Shown: positions 49,872-58,330 of the stretch, in pieces | Layout: every line of letters begins with the position of its first letter | Numbering within the stretch: position 1 is the first letter of the stretch | Assembly (NCBI GenBank): GCA_049437325.1 | Contig: JBMTIM010000006.1 | Location: 1 to 64,000 of the forward strand | Direction: 5' to 3' | DNA: 64,000 nucleotides | Source: UBA11606 sp049437325 | GTDB taxonomy: Bacteria > Actinomycetota > Acidimicrobiia > Acidimicrobiales > Aldehydirespiratoraceae | The notes under the pieces: generated by a model | Told to the model about the DNA's origin: nothing | What the model saw: the letters and a program-made list of their open reading frames with translations, nothing else | The model's database searches: none | Made by a program: the position numbers and the translations under genes

Positions 49872-50750
49872 ATGTCGCGCCCCGTCACGCCCGATGAGTT
49901 GTACACCCTGTTGGCGACACCGTCGCTCGTTGATCCGGTCCTGTTGATTCACCTCACCGGATGGATCGACGCCAGCGGCTGCGCAGCAGACGCACGAGAT
50001 GCGATTCTCGATCAGATTGCGCCGACGCCCGTCGCTGGTTTCGAAACCGAGTGGCTCCTCGATCACCGGGCTCGTCGGCCGTTGATGCACATCGTCGAAG
50101 GAGTCACCACGGCACTCGACTGGCCGGAGATCAACCTCGTCAGCGGGCGCGACAGCACCGGCAACGACCTGCTGTTCCTCCACGGCGCCGAGCCCGACCA
50201 CAATTGGCGAGCGTTCTGCGACGCCGTCGTCGAGCTCGCCCGTCGATTCGGCGTTCGGCGGGTCATCGGCCTCGGCGCCTACCCGGCGTCGTCACCGCAC
50301 ACCCGACCGTCTCGCCTCTCGGCCACGGCATCCACACCGGAACTCGCCAAGCTCGGGTTTACTCCCGCCACCCTCGACGTGCCGGCCGGCATGCAGGCCG
50401 CGGTCGAATTCGCCCTTCATCGAGCGGGAATCCCGGCTGTCGGCCTCTGGGCCCAAGTGCCCCACTACCTCTCGGGAGCGAGCTACGCACCAGCGACGCA
50501 AGCATTGATCGAGGGGCTGGTCGTCGCAGGTGGCCTCGTCTTCGACAGCAGCGAACTTGCTGCGGAGGCGCTGGCCACTCGCACCCGCCTCGATGGCCTT
50601 GTCGCCGACGACGATCAGCACCGCACCATGCTGCGGGTGCTGGAGCGGCAATACGACAACGCTGCCGAAGTCGAAGCGTCGATCAGCGGTGACGATGTCG
50701 CAGCCGAGATCGCGGAATTTCTCCGGAACCAGGCCGACGACGACCGCTGA
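49872..50750 (+). CDS. PAC2-family protein (proteasome-assembly-chaperone-like)
   Basis: A 292-residue PAC2/DUF75-type protein of the kind found beside actinobacterial proteasome genes. Signs are LLIHLTGWIDASGCAADAR near residues 21-39, DHRARRPLMHIVEG, LLFLHGAEPDHNWRAFCDAVVELARRFGVRRVIGLGAYPA near 95-134, and GIPAVGLWAQVPHYLSG near 195. TACGCT at 49858-49863 is 8 bases before the ATG, which fixes the start. No proteasome genes are seen in this window. Its last 68 bases overlap the end of the convergent membrane-protein gene. Confidence 0.88.
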   Translation: MSRPVTPDELYTLLATPSLVDPVLLIHLTGWIDASGCAADARDAILDQIAPTPVAGFETEWLLDHRARRPLMHIVEGVTTALDWPEINLVSGRDSTGNDLLFLHGAEPDHNWRAFCDAVVELARRFGVRRVIGLGAYPASSPHTRPSRLSATASTPELAKLGFTPATLDVPAGMQAAVEFALHRAGIPAVGLWAQVPHYLSGASYAPATQALIEGLVVAGGLVFDSSELAAEALATRTRLDGLVADDDQHRTMLRVLERQYDNAAEVEASISGDDVAAEIAEFLRNQADDDR

Positions 50751-52326
50751 CCGTGCGGTTCAGCTCCCAGAGCATGCCCTGCCGGAACTCGATCACGAGC
50801 GTCGCCCCGAGCGGTGGGGTCGCGTCCGGTGCGAGGAGCACATGGGTGGTCCTCGGTGTTTGCTCGGTCACACTGCGATCGAACCCGACGTCCCACACCA
50901 ACGCATTGGTGAGGCTTGCGGACACCCCGCCCACATCGACGAACAGTTCGCTGATGTCGGTGCTCGGATCGAGGCGCTCGTCGACTTCGCCCGAGACCGT
51001 GAACTCGTGCAGCTGCCGGAGCGTTTCGAGTCCGCTGTGGACCCCCCACAACGACGCACCGACCAGAAGTAGCGCGGCCGCCTCGATCCGCCAACGACAC
51101 AGTGCCCAGGCCGCCAGCCCGACGGCGATCGCCACCGCTGCTGCGGCTCCGGGCTCGAAGATGTCGCTGCCGTACGGCGCACCGCCGACCTCCACCCCCA
51201 ACATCATCACCGGCGACCGAGCCGACGCCCAGGTGTCCCCCGGGCCGTTCCACGCGGCAACGATCCCAGCCAGTGACGGCACACCGACGAGCAACAACGC
51301 CGCGCCTCTCCGGCTCAGTCGATGCAGTTGGGCGACGCCGACGGCAACGAACATGGGTGCCATCACTTCGACGTATCGCCCGTGGAGCCATTTGTCGGCC
51401 CGGGGAACGCCGGTCAGAAACCACGCTGCGACGACGAGAGCACCGAGACCCACAGCCAGCACCGACCATCCCTTCGGTCGCGATCGGGCCAAGACCACGA
51501 TGCCCCAGAGCGCAAGGCCGGTGCCGGCCAGCACGACATAGGTCAGCGCGCCGAGCCCGAGTTGCAGCATCTGGACCCCCTCCCCGAGACCACGACGAGA
51601 GGCCAGGTCGAGCGGGCCATAGATGCCGGGATGGTCGAAGGTGGCGGTTGCGAGTAAGCGACGGAACCACTCGACGCACCCCAGCCCGACCGCACCGGAC
51701 GCCACCACTGCCGACATCACAGCCGTCCCCCGCCCCCGCACCGCCCACCCGCTGACCGCGATGACCACGACCGCCGACACCCCGAGCCGGGGATGCGCAG
51801 CGAACAGCAGCACTGCGGCTGCGGTCGCCGCCAGCGCAGACCGTCCTGACGACGCCTCGAGGGCGTCGAACAATGCCACCATCACCAGCACGATCAGGAG
51901 CGAGAGGAGTCGCTCCGTCCACACGATCGATGCAGTGAGCAGTGCCGCCGGCAGCAGTGCACCGACAAGCGCAGCGACGAGTACCCGGCGAGGATCGATC
52001 TCGGGGAACAGGCGCCGCAGAAACGACGCAAGCGCCGGCACAGTGGCGGCACCGGCCAGCGCGTTCACCAGACGTGCGAATGCGATCATCCCGTCGCCTT
52101 CGAGCCCCAGAAGCCATCCGGGTGCAAGCAGCAGCGGATACAGCGGGCCGTACGGGGACTGTGCAGGCATCGGCGCACCGCCCTCACCGGCGATGGTACG
52201 ACCCATTGCGAGATACGCGATGTCGTCGATCGTCAGCAGCGGTCCGGGCGGGGCGAGAGCGACCACAAGACCCGACACGAACACTGCGCTCGTCGCGCCC
52301 ACCAGCCACCGGGTCCACGCCGACAT
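50683..52326 (-). CDS. polytopic membrane protein, probable glycosyltransferase
   Basis: A 547-residue protein with about 11-12 hydrophobic segments. The first outer loop has LTIDDIAYLAMGRTIAGEG and SPYGPLYPLLLAP, in the place of the acidic catalytic motif of GT-C glycosyltransferases (PMT/ArnT class); the Asp pair near residue 35 would be the active site. The lipid-linked sugar donor and acceptor are unknown. The ATG at 52324-52326 is 7 bases after a minus-strand TAACGT (complement 52334-52339), which decides the start. The last 20 residues are Arg-rich and lie inside the PAC2 gene on the other strand. Confidence 0.82.
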   Translation of the reverse strand: MSAWTRWLVGATSAVFVSGLVVALAPPGPLLTIDDIAYLAMGRTIAGEGGAPMPAQSPYGPLYPLLLAPGWLLGLEGDGMIAFARLVNALAGAATVPALASFLRRLFPEIDPRRVLVAALVGALLPAALLTASIVWTERLLSLLIVLVMVALFDALEASSGRSALAATAAAVLLFAAHPRLGVSAVVVIAVSGWAVRGRGTAVMSAVVASGAVGLGCVEWFRRLLATATFDHPGIYGPLDLASRRGLGEGVQMLQLGLGALTYVVLAGTGLALWGIVVLARSRPKGWSVLAVGLGALVVAAWFLTGVPRADKWLHGRYVEVMAPMFVAVGVAQLHRLSRRGAALLLVGVPSLAGIVAAWNGPGDTWASARSPVMMLGVEVGGAPYGSDIFEPGAAAAVAIAVGLAAWALCRWRIEAAALLLVGASLWGVHSGLETLRQLHEFTVSGEVDERLDPSTDISELFVDVGGVSASLTNALVWDVGFDRSVTEQTPRTTHVLLAPDATPPLGATLVIEFRQGMLWELNRTVSGRRRPGSGEIPRSRLRHRHR

Positions 52327-52397
52327 CGGCTCGACGTTAGGCCCGAATCGTAGGTGGATGCAGGAATCGCCGGTGCTACCATCGTGGGCCTCAACCC

Positions 52398-52470
52398 GGG
52401 GCATTAGCTCAGTTGGTAGAGCGCATCCATGGCATGGATGAGGTCAGGAGTTCAATTCTCCTATGCTCCA
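52398..52470 (+). tRNA. tRNA-Ala (anticodon GGC)
   Basis: A 73-base cloverleaf: acceptor GGGGCAT/ATGCTCC with one G-U pair, D-loop AGTTGGTAGA, anticodon stem CATCC/GGATG with loop ATGGCAT, T-arm with TTCAATT. Anticodon GGC reads GCC and GCU. CCA is not encoded. TACCAT at 52377-52382, 15 bases before the 5' end, is the likely -10 box. Confidence 0.95.
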
Positions 52471-52531
52471 CGCCGATCGAAACGGGGCCTCGTCGGAGGT
52501 CCCGTTTCTCGTTTCGTGGCAGGCTTGTCCG

Positions 52532-53392
52532 ATGGGCTCTCTGCCGATGATCACGCCGCTCGCCGGTACGACCTTCGGGTCGACCGTCACGCAGATCGAC
52601 GTCCGTGCCCTCGATCGAGACTCGTTCGCGAATCTCTACGCCACCTGGCTCGACCGGGGTCTGTTGATCTTTCCCGGTCAGTTCCTCGACAACGCCGAAC
52701 AGGACGAGTTCGCCCAGCGTTTCGGGGTGCTCGAGTTCGGGGCTGCTCCGCTCAGCAACGTTCGCAGCGACGGATCTGTGCGGCCGACCGACGGCTCCGA
52801 CGACATGATGCAGGTCCTCATCGGCAACATGGGTTGGCATCAGGACTCGACGTACATGCCGGTCCAAGCCAAGGGAGCTGTGTTCTCCGCAGAGGTCGTG
52901 CCGGACACGGGCGGCGCAACCGGCTTCGCCGACACTGCCGCTGCCTATGCCAGCCTCGAGCAGGCCATCAAGGACCGAATCGCCGGCCTGCGGGCCCGAC
53001 ATTCGCTGTACCACTCGCAGGCCCAAGTAGGTCATGCGGGAACGTCGGCCCAATACAGCGGCTACGGGTTCCACGACGGGCCAGTCTCGATTCGGCCGAT
53101 CGTGAAACGTCATCCCGAGACAGGGAGCCGATCATTGACGATCGGCCGGCATGCCTATGACATCGACGGTCTGGAAGCAGCCGAATCTGACGAACTGCTG
53201 GCGAGTCTCGTCGAGTTTGCGACCGAACCGAGGTACACCTACCACCACCAGTGGACTGCGGGTGACGTCGTCGTGTGGGACAACCGTCGACTCCTCCATC
53301 GGGCAACGCCCTGGCCCTTTGATCAACCTCGGGTGATGTGGCACACCAGGATCGCCGGCGACCCCGTCACCGAGTCGGCAGACTCGGACTGA
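52532..53392 (+). CDS. TauD/TfdA-family 2-oxoglutarate dioxygenase
   Basis: A 286-residue Fe(II)/2-oxoglutarate oxygenase. Iron ligands are His-x-Asp in WHQDSTYMP near residues 107-115 and the His of NRRLLHRATP near 255; HTRIAGD holds the oxoglutarate Arg. It is only distantly like the TauD at 25908 and reads more like TfdA (aryloxyalkanoate) or clavaminate-type enzymes. The ATG at 52532 is 6 bases after CAGGCT, a near -10 box; an earlier ATG overlaps the tRNA and was rejected. It follows tRNA-Ala by 61 bases. Confidence 0.9.
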   Translation: MGSLPMITPLAGTTFGSTVTQIDVRALDRDSFANLYATWLDRGLLIFPGQFLDNAEQDEFAQRFGVLEFGAAPLSNVRSDGSVRPTDGSDDMMQVLIGNMGWHQDSTYMPVQAKGAVFSAEVVPDTGGATGFADTAAAYASLEQAIKDRIAGLRARHSLYHSQAQVGHAGTSAQYSGYGFHDGPVSIRPIVKRHPETGSRSLTIGRHAYDIDGLEAAESDELLASLVEFATEPRYTYHHQWTAGDVVVWDNRRLLHRATPWPFDQPRVMWHTRIAGDPVTESADSD

Positions 53393-53442
53393 GCCGACCG
53401 AACCGAGCCGGCTCGCGACCCTCTCCGCTCCCCCCGGTGGTC

Positions 53443-53826
53443 CTATGCGGTTTCGGGTTGCGGCGTGAGGGGGCGCCACGGAACACGCGGCCGGTCGCCC
53501 CAGAGGCGCTCGAGTTGATAGAAGTCACGCTGCTCTTGCCGGAATACGTGCACCACGAAGGGGCCGTAATCCATCAAAACCCACTCGCAAGACTCGGCGC
53601 CCTCGACTCGGATCGGTGACGGGCCACCGACCCGCCTGATCTCGAGCTCTACTGCCTCGACGATGGCGGCAACCTGCCGAGCGTTCGATCCGCTCACCAC
53701 GACGAAGTAGTCCGAGACCGAGAAGACATCGCCAACATCGATGATCACGGGGTCCGTCGCCTTCTTGCCATCAGCGACGGCCGCAGCATGCCGAACGAGA
53801 TCGAGCAGGTCGTCAGGGTTCGTCAC
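53443..53826 (-). CDS. rsfS: ribosomal silencing factor RsfS
   Basis: A 127-residue RsfS/Iojap protein that binds L14 and blocks 50S-30S joining when nutrients are short. DPVIIDVGDVFSVSDYFVVVSGSNARQV near residues 26-53, of which SDYFVVVSG is the hallmark, and GAESCEWVLMDYGPFVVHVF near 77-96 are family signs. The GTG at 53824-53826 overlaps the stop of the upstream gene by 4 bases (GTGA). The order nadD, LytR_C gene, rsfS is common in actinobacteria. Confidence 0.95.
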   Translation of the reverse strand: MTNPDDLLDLVRHAAAVADGKKATDPVIIDVGDVFSVSDYFVVVSGSNARQVAAIVEAVELEIRRVGGPSPIRVEGAESCEWVLMDYGPFVVHVFRQEQRDFYQLERLWGDRPRVPWRPLTPQPETA

Positions 53827-55043
53827 GGAGCCTTCCAATCGGTGCCGATCACCACGGTGAGGTCCACAGGCTGATCCGGTTCGTCAGAGAACACAACCTG
53901 CGCTCCCAGTTCTGCCGCAAGGATCGCAGCGGCTTCCTCGGCATCGGCTCGGTGGTACGTGACGACCGAGGTGGCAACGCCGAACGTCGTCGCATTTCCG
54001 AGCACCCGAACCTCGCCGACATCGGCCACTGTCTCCAGAGCAGCGTCGCGAACGGCACGATCGCCGGTCCCGTCGAGCAGTCGCAGCGTCGGTATGGGTG
54101 ACCCAATCGGTGCAATTCGCAGCGGCACCATGCGATCAGTCAGATCGGCGAGCCATGCTCGGCCCCGCTCGTCGAGCGAGTAGACAGCCTCCTCGGCATC
54201 GCCAATCCCGGGGGCGACCGGCAGAATCTGCAGATCGGCTCGACCGCCGGCGAATCCCCGCAGGAATGGCGACAATCCGAAGTCGTGGGGCAGCGTCACC
54301 AACAGCGGGTCGTCTGCAGCAGCAATCACTGCGAGCCAACTGGTCCACAGATCGAGCTGACGTTCGGTGCGATTCGCCTCGAACTCGGAGGGATTGCGCC
54401 AGCGGTAGAGTTCCGCTCCGGTGTCGCCACTCAGCTGCTGCCCGCCGGCTCGGAGGAACACCGTTTCGCGACCATCGCCATCGGCCTCGACCAGCGGATC
54501 GAGCAGGTTGATCGGAAGTGGTTCGCCGAGCGACAGGAGTTGCGCGAGTTCCGGGGTTTCGATGACATCGGTCTCGACGAAGCCGAAGCCGAACATCGTC
54601 CCGACATCGCGCTCGATTGCATCCATTCCTCCGGTTCGCCACCGTTGGGCGAAGGTTGGCCCGTCGATCCCGTCCGACGACACGTCGGCGCCCACCAACA
54701 CGGCATGCCCACCGTTGTCGAGCAGGGTCGCCGCCAGCACCGTCAACCCCACGAGCTCGCCGTCATCGAGATGAACGATGAGCATGGTGGGCGTGGGATC
54801 GACGAACACCTCGTAGCCCGGCTGGGTCGGATCGGTCACGATCTGGACAACCGTGCCGTCGGTGCTGTCGAGCACAGCTTTGGTGCCAGCTCGCCACAGC
54901 AGAAACACGCAAAGGCCGAGCGCAAGAATCACAACGGGAAAGACGAAACGGAAGAAGTGATTCGCCTTCGGTGCTGGCCGCCGACCACGCGGGGGTCCTG
55001 GCTCCTCGTATTCGTCGAGGGTGATGTGGTCGACGTTCGTCAC
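53823..55043 (-). CDS. membrane protein with LytR C-terminal domain
   Basis: A 406-residue protein: cytoplasmic N-terminus with an RGRRP patch, one helix at about residues 31-52, an outer domain with weak likeness to the LytR-CpsA-Psr (LCP) catalytic fold (MLIVHLDDGELVGLTVLAATLL), and a C-terminal LytR_C domain at about 320-400. The LCP arginines and aspartates that bind the lipid pyrophosphate are not clearly kept, so wall-polymer ligase activity is uncertain. It overlaps nadD by 4 bases and rsfS by 4 bases, so all three are co-translated. Confidence 0.85.
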   Translation of the reverse strand: MTNVDHITLDEYEEPGPPRGRRPAPKANHFFRFVFPVVILALGLCVFLLWRAGTKAVLDSTDGTVVQIVTDPTQPGYEVFVDPTPTMLIVHLDDGELVGLTVLAATLLDNGGHAVLVGADVSSDGIDGPTFAQRWRTGGMDAIERDVGTMFGFGFVETDVIETPELAQLLSLGEPLPINLLDPLVEADGDGRETVFLRAGGQQLSGDTGAELYRWRNPSEFEANRTERQLDLWTSWLAVIAAADDPLLVTLPHDFGLSPFLRGFAGGRADLQILPVAPGIGDAEEAVYSLDERGRAWLADLTDRMVPLRIAPIGSPIPTLRLLDGTGDRAVRDAALETVADVGEVRVLGNATTFGVATSVVTYHRADAEEAAAILAAELGAQVVFSDEPDQPVDLTVVIGTDWKAP

Positions 55044-55645
55044 GAATCCACCGCACCGTAGAGATCCCGAGCCTCGATCAGGTCTGCGACTGCGCTCGGC
55101 ACGAGTCCACGAATCGGTTCACCTGCGGCAGCTCGCCGTCGAAGGTCACTCGACGACACGTCGATCGACGGTACCTCGACGACCAGATGTGGCCAGCCCG
55201 CAGGAGGACGACCACCCTCCCTACCACCTCGATCGACCACGACGATCACCGCTCGGTCCCGTACGTCTCCGGGTCGGCTCCATGTGTCCAGGCCCTCGGC
55301 AGCGTCGGAGCCGACGATCAGGAAGAGCTCGTCGCCAGGGTTCGCTGCTGCGAGATGGGCAAGCGTGTCGGCCATGTAGGAAGGGCCGCTTCGCTGGACC
55401 TCGAGATCGGACACTTCGACGCCGGACAATCCCGCAGCGGCAAGTTCGGTCATGGCGAGGCGGTCGACGGCAGGGGTGACCGCGCTGTGGGAGCTCTTCT
55501 GCCACGGGTCACCGGCGACCATCAGCAGGACTCGGTCGAGCGCCAGCACATGCCTGACCTCCAAGGCAATAGCAAGGTGGCCGACATGGGGAGGATCGAA
55601 CGTCCCGCCCAGGACACCGACCCGCTCGCCCGACCCATCAGCCAC
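55040..55645 (-). CDS. nadD: nicotinate-nucleotide adenylyltransferase
   Basis: A 201-residue NadD. It joins nicotinate mononucleotide and ATP to make deamido-NAD. GVLGGTFDPPHVGHLAIALE at about residues 9-28 holds the nucleotidyltransferase HxGH site, and VEVPSIDVSSSDLRRR near 160-175 the ISSTxxR-like site (here VSSSDLR). The GTG at 55643-55645 is 7 bases after a minus-strand TACACT (complement 55653-55658), which decides against the longer frame. It is the first gene of the nadD-LytR_C-rsfS unit. Confidence 0.94.
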   Translation of the reverse strand: MADGSGERVGVLGGTFDPPHVGHLAIALEVRHVLALDRVLLMVAGDPWQKSSHSAVTPAVDRLAMTELAAAGLSGVEVSDLEVQRSGPSYMADTLAHLAAANPGDELFLIVGSDAAEGLDTWSRPGDVRDRAVIVVVDRGGREGGRPPAGWPHLVVEVPSIDVSSSDLRRRAAAGEPIRGLVPSAVADLIEARDLYGAVDS

Positions 55646-55890
55646 GGCGGTGAGTGTAGGCCTCCACGACTGCTCTTCGGAGGCGACCCAAAGGCGTACC
55701 GCTTGGCTGTCGGCTTCGGACCCCGACGTGACATAAGTCACGCAGTTGGTTCTTTACGCTTGCGTCACGATGTGCGCACAATACGTCGGTTGGACCGCAG
55801 AACAGCGCGCAGCGGGTGCGCCCACGGTACCGACTTCCCCCCCCCGAGAAAATGGGCTCGCTTTGGTGTGTGCCCTTGGTTAGGAATGCC
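55646..55890. promoter_or_regulatory. 245-bp region between nadD and the sigma-factor gene
   Basis: It holds the nadD -10 box (55653-55658), a small palindrome GTGAC-ATAA-GTCAC at 55728-55741, and a likely sigma-70 promoter for the plus strand: TTTACG, an 18-base gap, then CACAAT near 55775-55780. A run of nine C stands near 55838-55848. The leader from that promoter to the ATG at 55891 would be about 100 bases. Confidence 0.45.
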
Positions 55891-56895
55891 ATGAGTGACT
55901 CTGTTGGACAGTATTTGAACGAGATCGGTGCTGTGGCGCTGCTGAACGCCCAAGAAGAGCGTGAGCTCTCCCAGATCATCGAAAAAGGGTTCGAGGCCAC
56001 CGCCCGCAAGGAAGCTGGCGAGAAGGGCCGCGACATCGACAAAGCCATTCGTGAGGCCGCCGCTGCGAAGGACCGGTTCATCCGGGCGAACCTTCGCCTC
56101 GTGGTAAGCGTTGCCCGTCGCTACCCACTGCCTCCGGGCATGGAACTGCTCGACCTGATTCAGGAAGGCAACCTCGGCCTCGAGCACGCCGTCGACAAGT
56201 TCGACTGGCGCAAGGGGTTCAAGTTCTCGACCTACGCGACCTTCTGGATTCGCCAGGCCATCGGCCGTGCCCTCGATCAGAAGGCGTCGCTGGTTCGACT
56301 GCCCGGCGACCGCTCGGCCAGCCTTCGCGCTGCCCTGCGAGCCGTGTCCGGCGACGGCGACGAACTCGACGACGAACACGCTCGTCTGCACCGATTGACA
56401 ACCCCGACCAGTCTCGATCGCACCATCGGCGACGATGATTCCAACGAACTGGTCGACCTTCTTCCCGACTCGAACCCTGGCCCTGAAGTCGAAGTCATGG
56501 CAAACGCCGAGATGGAAATGGTCACCGGCCTCCTCGACATTCTCGACCACCGCGCCAAGTACGCAGTCGAGCAACGATTTGGTCTCGGTGATGGCCGCAA
56601 GCGTTCGTACCGTGAGGTGGGCGAAGACCTCGGTGTCACGGCCGAAGCTGCCCGCCGCCTGGTCAAGCGAGCCATTCACTCGGTGCGCGAGCACGCATCT
56701 GCAATGGCCGACTCGGTCGACGCTGTCGCCTTAATTCTACAGCACGCTGAACCGACGCCCTCGCCGTTGGCTAGGGCTTCGGCCGTTTTGTGCAGCTCGA
56801 CGATGGCTCGAAGGCCCCAGAATCCGAACCGAGCACCCGGTATCCCGAAATCCGGTTGGCGAAGCTATCCACAGGCACCAGACTTGTTCCCATGA
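55891..56895 (+). CDS. RNA polymerase sigma factor, sigma-70 family (group 2/SigB-like)
   Basis: A 334-residue sigma factor with regions 1.2 to 4. SVGQYLNEIGAVALLNAQEE opens region 1.2, FIRANLRLVVSVARRYPLPPGMELLDLIQEGNLGLEHAVDKFDWRKGFKFSTYATFWIRQAI, of which the WIRQAI end is the -10 helix, covers region 2, and RSYREVGEDLGVTAEAARRLVKRAIHSVR is region 4. It lacks region 1.1, so it is not the main housekeeping factor. After region 4 (about residue 280) a tail of some 50 residues rich in Pro, Ser and Arg follows, with rare AT-rich codons (tta, att, cta) where the tail begins. Its stop overlaps the DAHP synthase ATG by 4 bases. Confidence 0.9.
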   Translation: MSDSVGQYLNEIGAVALLNAQEERELSQIIEKGFEATARKEAGEKGRDIDKAIREAAAAKDRFIRANLRLVVSVARRYPLPPGMELLDLIQEGNLGLEHAVDKFDWRKGFKFSTYATFWIRQAIGRALDQKASLVRLPGDRSASLRAALRAVSGDGDELDDEHARLHRLTTPTSLDRTIGDDDSNELVDLLPDSNPGPEVEVMANAEMEMVTGLLDILDHRAKYAVEQRFGLGDGRKRSYREVGEDLGVTAEAARRLVKRAIHSVREHASAMADSVDAVALILQHAEPTPSPLARASAVLCSSTMARRPQNPNRAPGIPKSGWRSYPQAPDLFP

Positions 56896-58238
56896 CAACG
56901 ACCTGGACCCCCAGCACATGGCGTGACCGAGAAGCACGACATCAGCCTGAGTGGCCAGATGTCGGGGAACTCGATCAGGCCGAGAAGATCCTCGGCCAGA
57001 TGCCGCCGCTGGTGTTCGCCGGCGAAGCCCGCGACCTCACCTCGCAGCTCGCCAAGGTCGCAGCCGGCGAAGCGTTCCTGCTGCAGGCCGGTGACTGTGC
57101 CGAGTCGTTCGACAGTTCCGCCGATTCCATCCGTGACAAGCTTCGCGTGATCCTGCAGATGGCTGTCGTCTTGACCTACTCGGGGGGTCTCCCGGTGGTG
57201 AAGGTCGGCCGTATCGCTGGCCAGTTCGCCAAACCACGCTCATCGGCGACCGAGACGCAGGGCGACACCGAGCTCCCGTCCTTCCTCGGCCAGATCGTGA
57301 ACGACGTCGGGTTCACCGAGTCGGAGCGACGACCGGATGCGCAGCGCCTGCTCACTGCGTACAACCGGGCCGCCTCGACACTCAACCTCCTCCGAGCGTT
57401 CACGCGGGGTGGCTACGCCGACCTGAGCCAGATCAACACCTGGAATCGCGAGTTCGTCGCCTCCTCTCCTGCAGGTGAGCGGTACGCACAGATGGCCGAC
57501 GAGATCGACCGAGCACTGCGCTTCATGCAGGCGTGCGGCATCGATGGAGAGAGCGTGCCTGCGATCCACGAGGTCGACTTCTTCACCAGCCACGAAGCTC
57601 TGCTGCTCAACTACGAACAAGCCCTCACTCGCCAGGACTCGCTCACCGGCGACTGGTACGACTGCTCCGCCCACATGCTCTGGATCGGCGAGCGCACGAG
57701 ACAGGTCGGTGGCGCTCACGTCGAGTTCCTGCGGGGCGTCAAGAATCCACTCGGATGCAAGGTCGGCCCGACAGCCACGCCAGACGACATCATCGGTATC
57801 TGTGAGACACTCAATCCCGATCGTGTCCCCGGCCGCCTCACCCTGATCACCCGCCAAGGGTCCGAGAACGTTCGCACGAATCTGCCTCCCTTGCTCGCAG
57901 CGGTGCGCGACTCGGGTCACCCTGTCGTATGGGCCTGCGACCCGATGCACGGCAACACCTACACCGCACCGAACGGTCGCAAGACCCGCCATTTCGACAG
58001 CGTGCTCGCAGAGATCTCGGGGTTCTTCGCAGCGCATCACCAAGAAGGCACCTGGCCAGGTGGAATCCACGTCGAACTGACCGGCGACAGCGTCACCGAA
58101 TGTGTGGGGGGCAGCGACGGCATCGACGAGGAAGCACTCGATCAGGCGTACGAGACGATGTGCGACCCGCGACTCAACGGCCGCCAGAGTGTCGATCTTG
58201 CGTTCATGGTCGCCGACATGCTTCGCGGTCAGATCTGA
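56892..58238 (+). CDS. aroG: 3-deoxy-7-phosphoheptulonate synthase, type II
   Basis: A 448-residue class II DAHP synthase, the first step of aromatic amino-acid synthesis from phosphoenolpyruvate and erythrose 4-phosphate. Signs are FLLQAGDCAESF near residues 61-72, RIAGQFAKPRSS, SAHMLWIGERTRQ, GCKVGPTATPDDI and WACDPMHGNTY near 345-355. It is a little shorter than the mycobacterial enzyme (462), lacking some of its N-terminal regulatory part. An upstream in-frame extension is unlike the family; the ATG at 56892 overlaps the sigma-factor stop. aroC is at 3501-4607. Confidence 0.96.
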   Translation: MTTTWTPSTWRDREARHQPEWPDVGELDQAEKILGQMPPLVFAGEARDLTSQLAKVAAGEAFLLQAGDCAESFDSSADSIRDKLRVILQMAVVLTYSGGLPVVKVGRIAGQFAKPRSSATETQGDTELPSFLGQIVNDVGFTESERRPDAQRLLTAYNRAASTLNLLRAFTRGGYADLSQINTWNREFVASSPAGERYAQMADEIDRALRFMQACGIDGESVPAIHEVDFFTSHEALLLNYEQALTRQDSLTGDWYDCSAHMLWIGERTRQVGGAHVEFLRGVKNPLGCKVGPTATPDDIIGICETLNPDRVPGRLTLITRQGSENVRTNLPPLLAAVRDSGHPVVWACDPMHGNTYTAPNGRKTRHFDSVLAEISGFFAAHHQEGTWPGGIHVELTGDSVTECVGGSDGIDEEALDQAYETMCDPRLNGRQSVDLAFMVADMLRGQI

Positions 58239-58330
58239 TCGATGAAAATCCCGACGCCGGTGCATCCAGCGTCTGGACTCCTTTCGTTGGGGGGGAAACA
58301 CACCCCTTTATTCCCCGGAAGGAACTCCCG

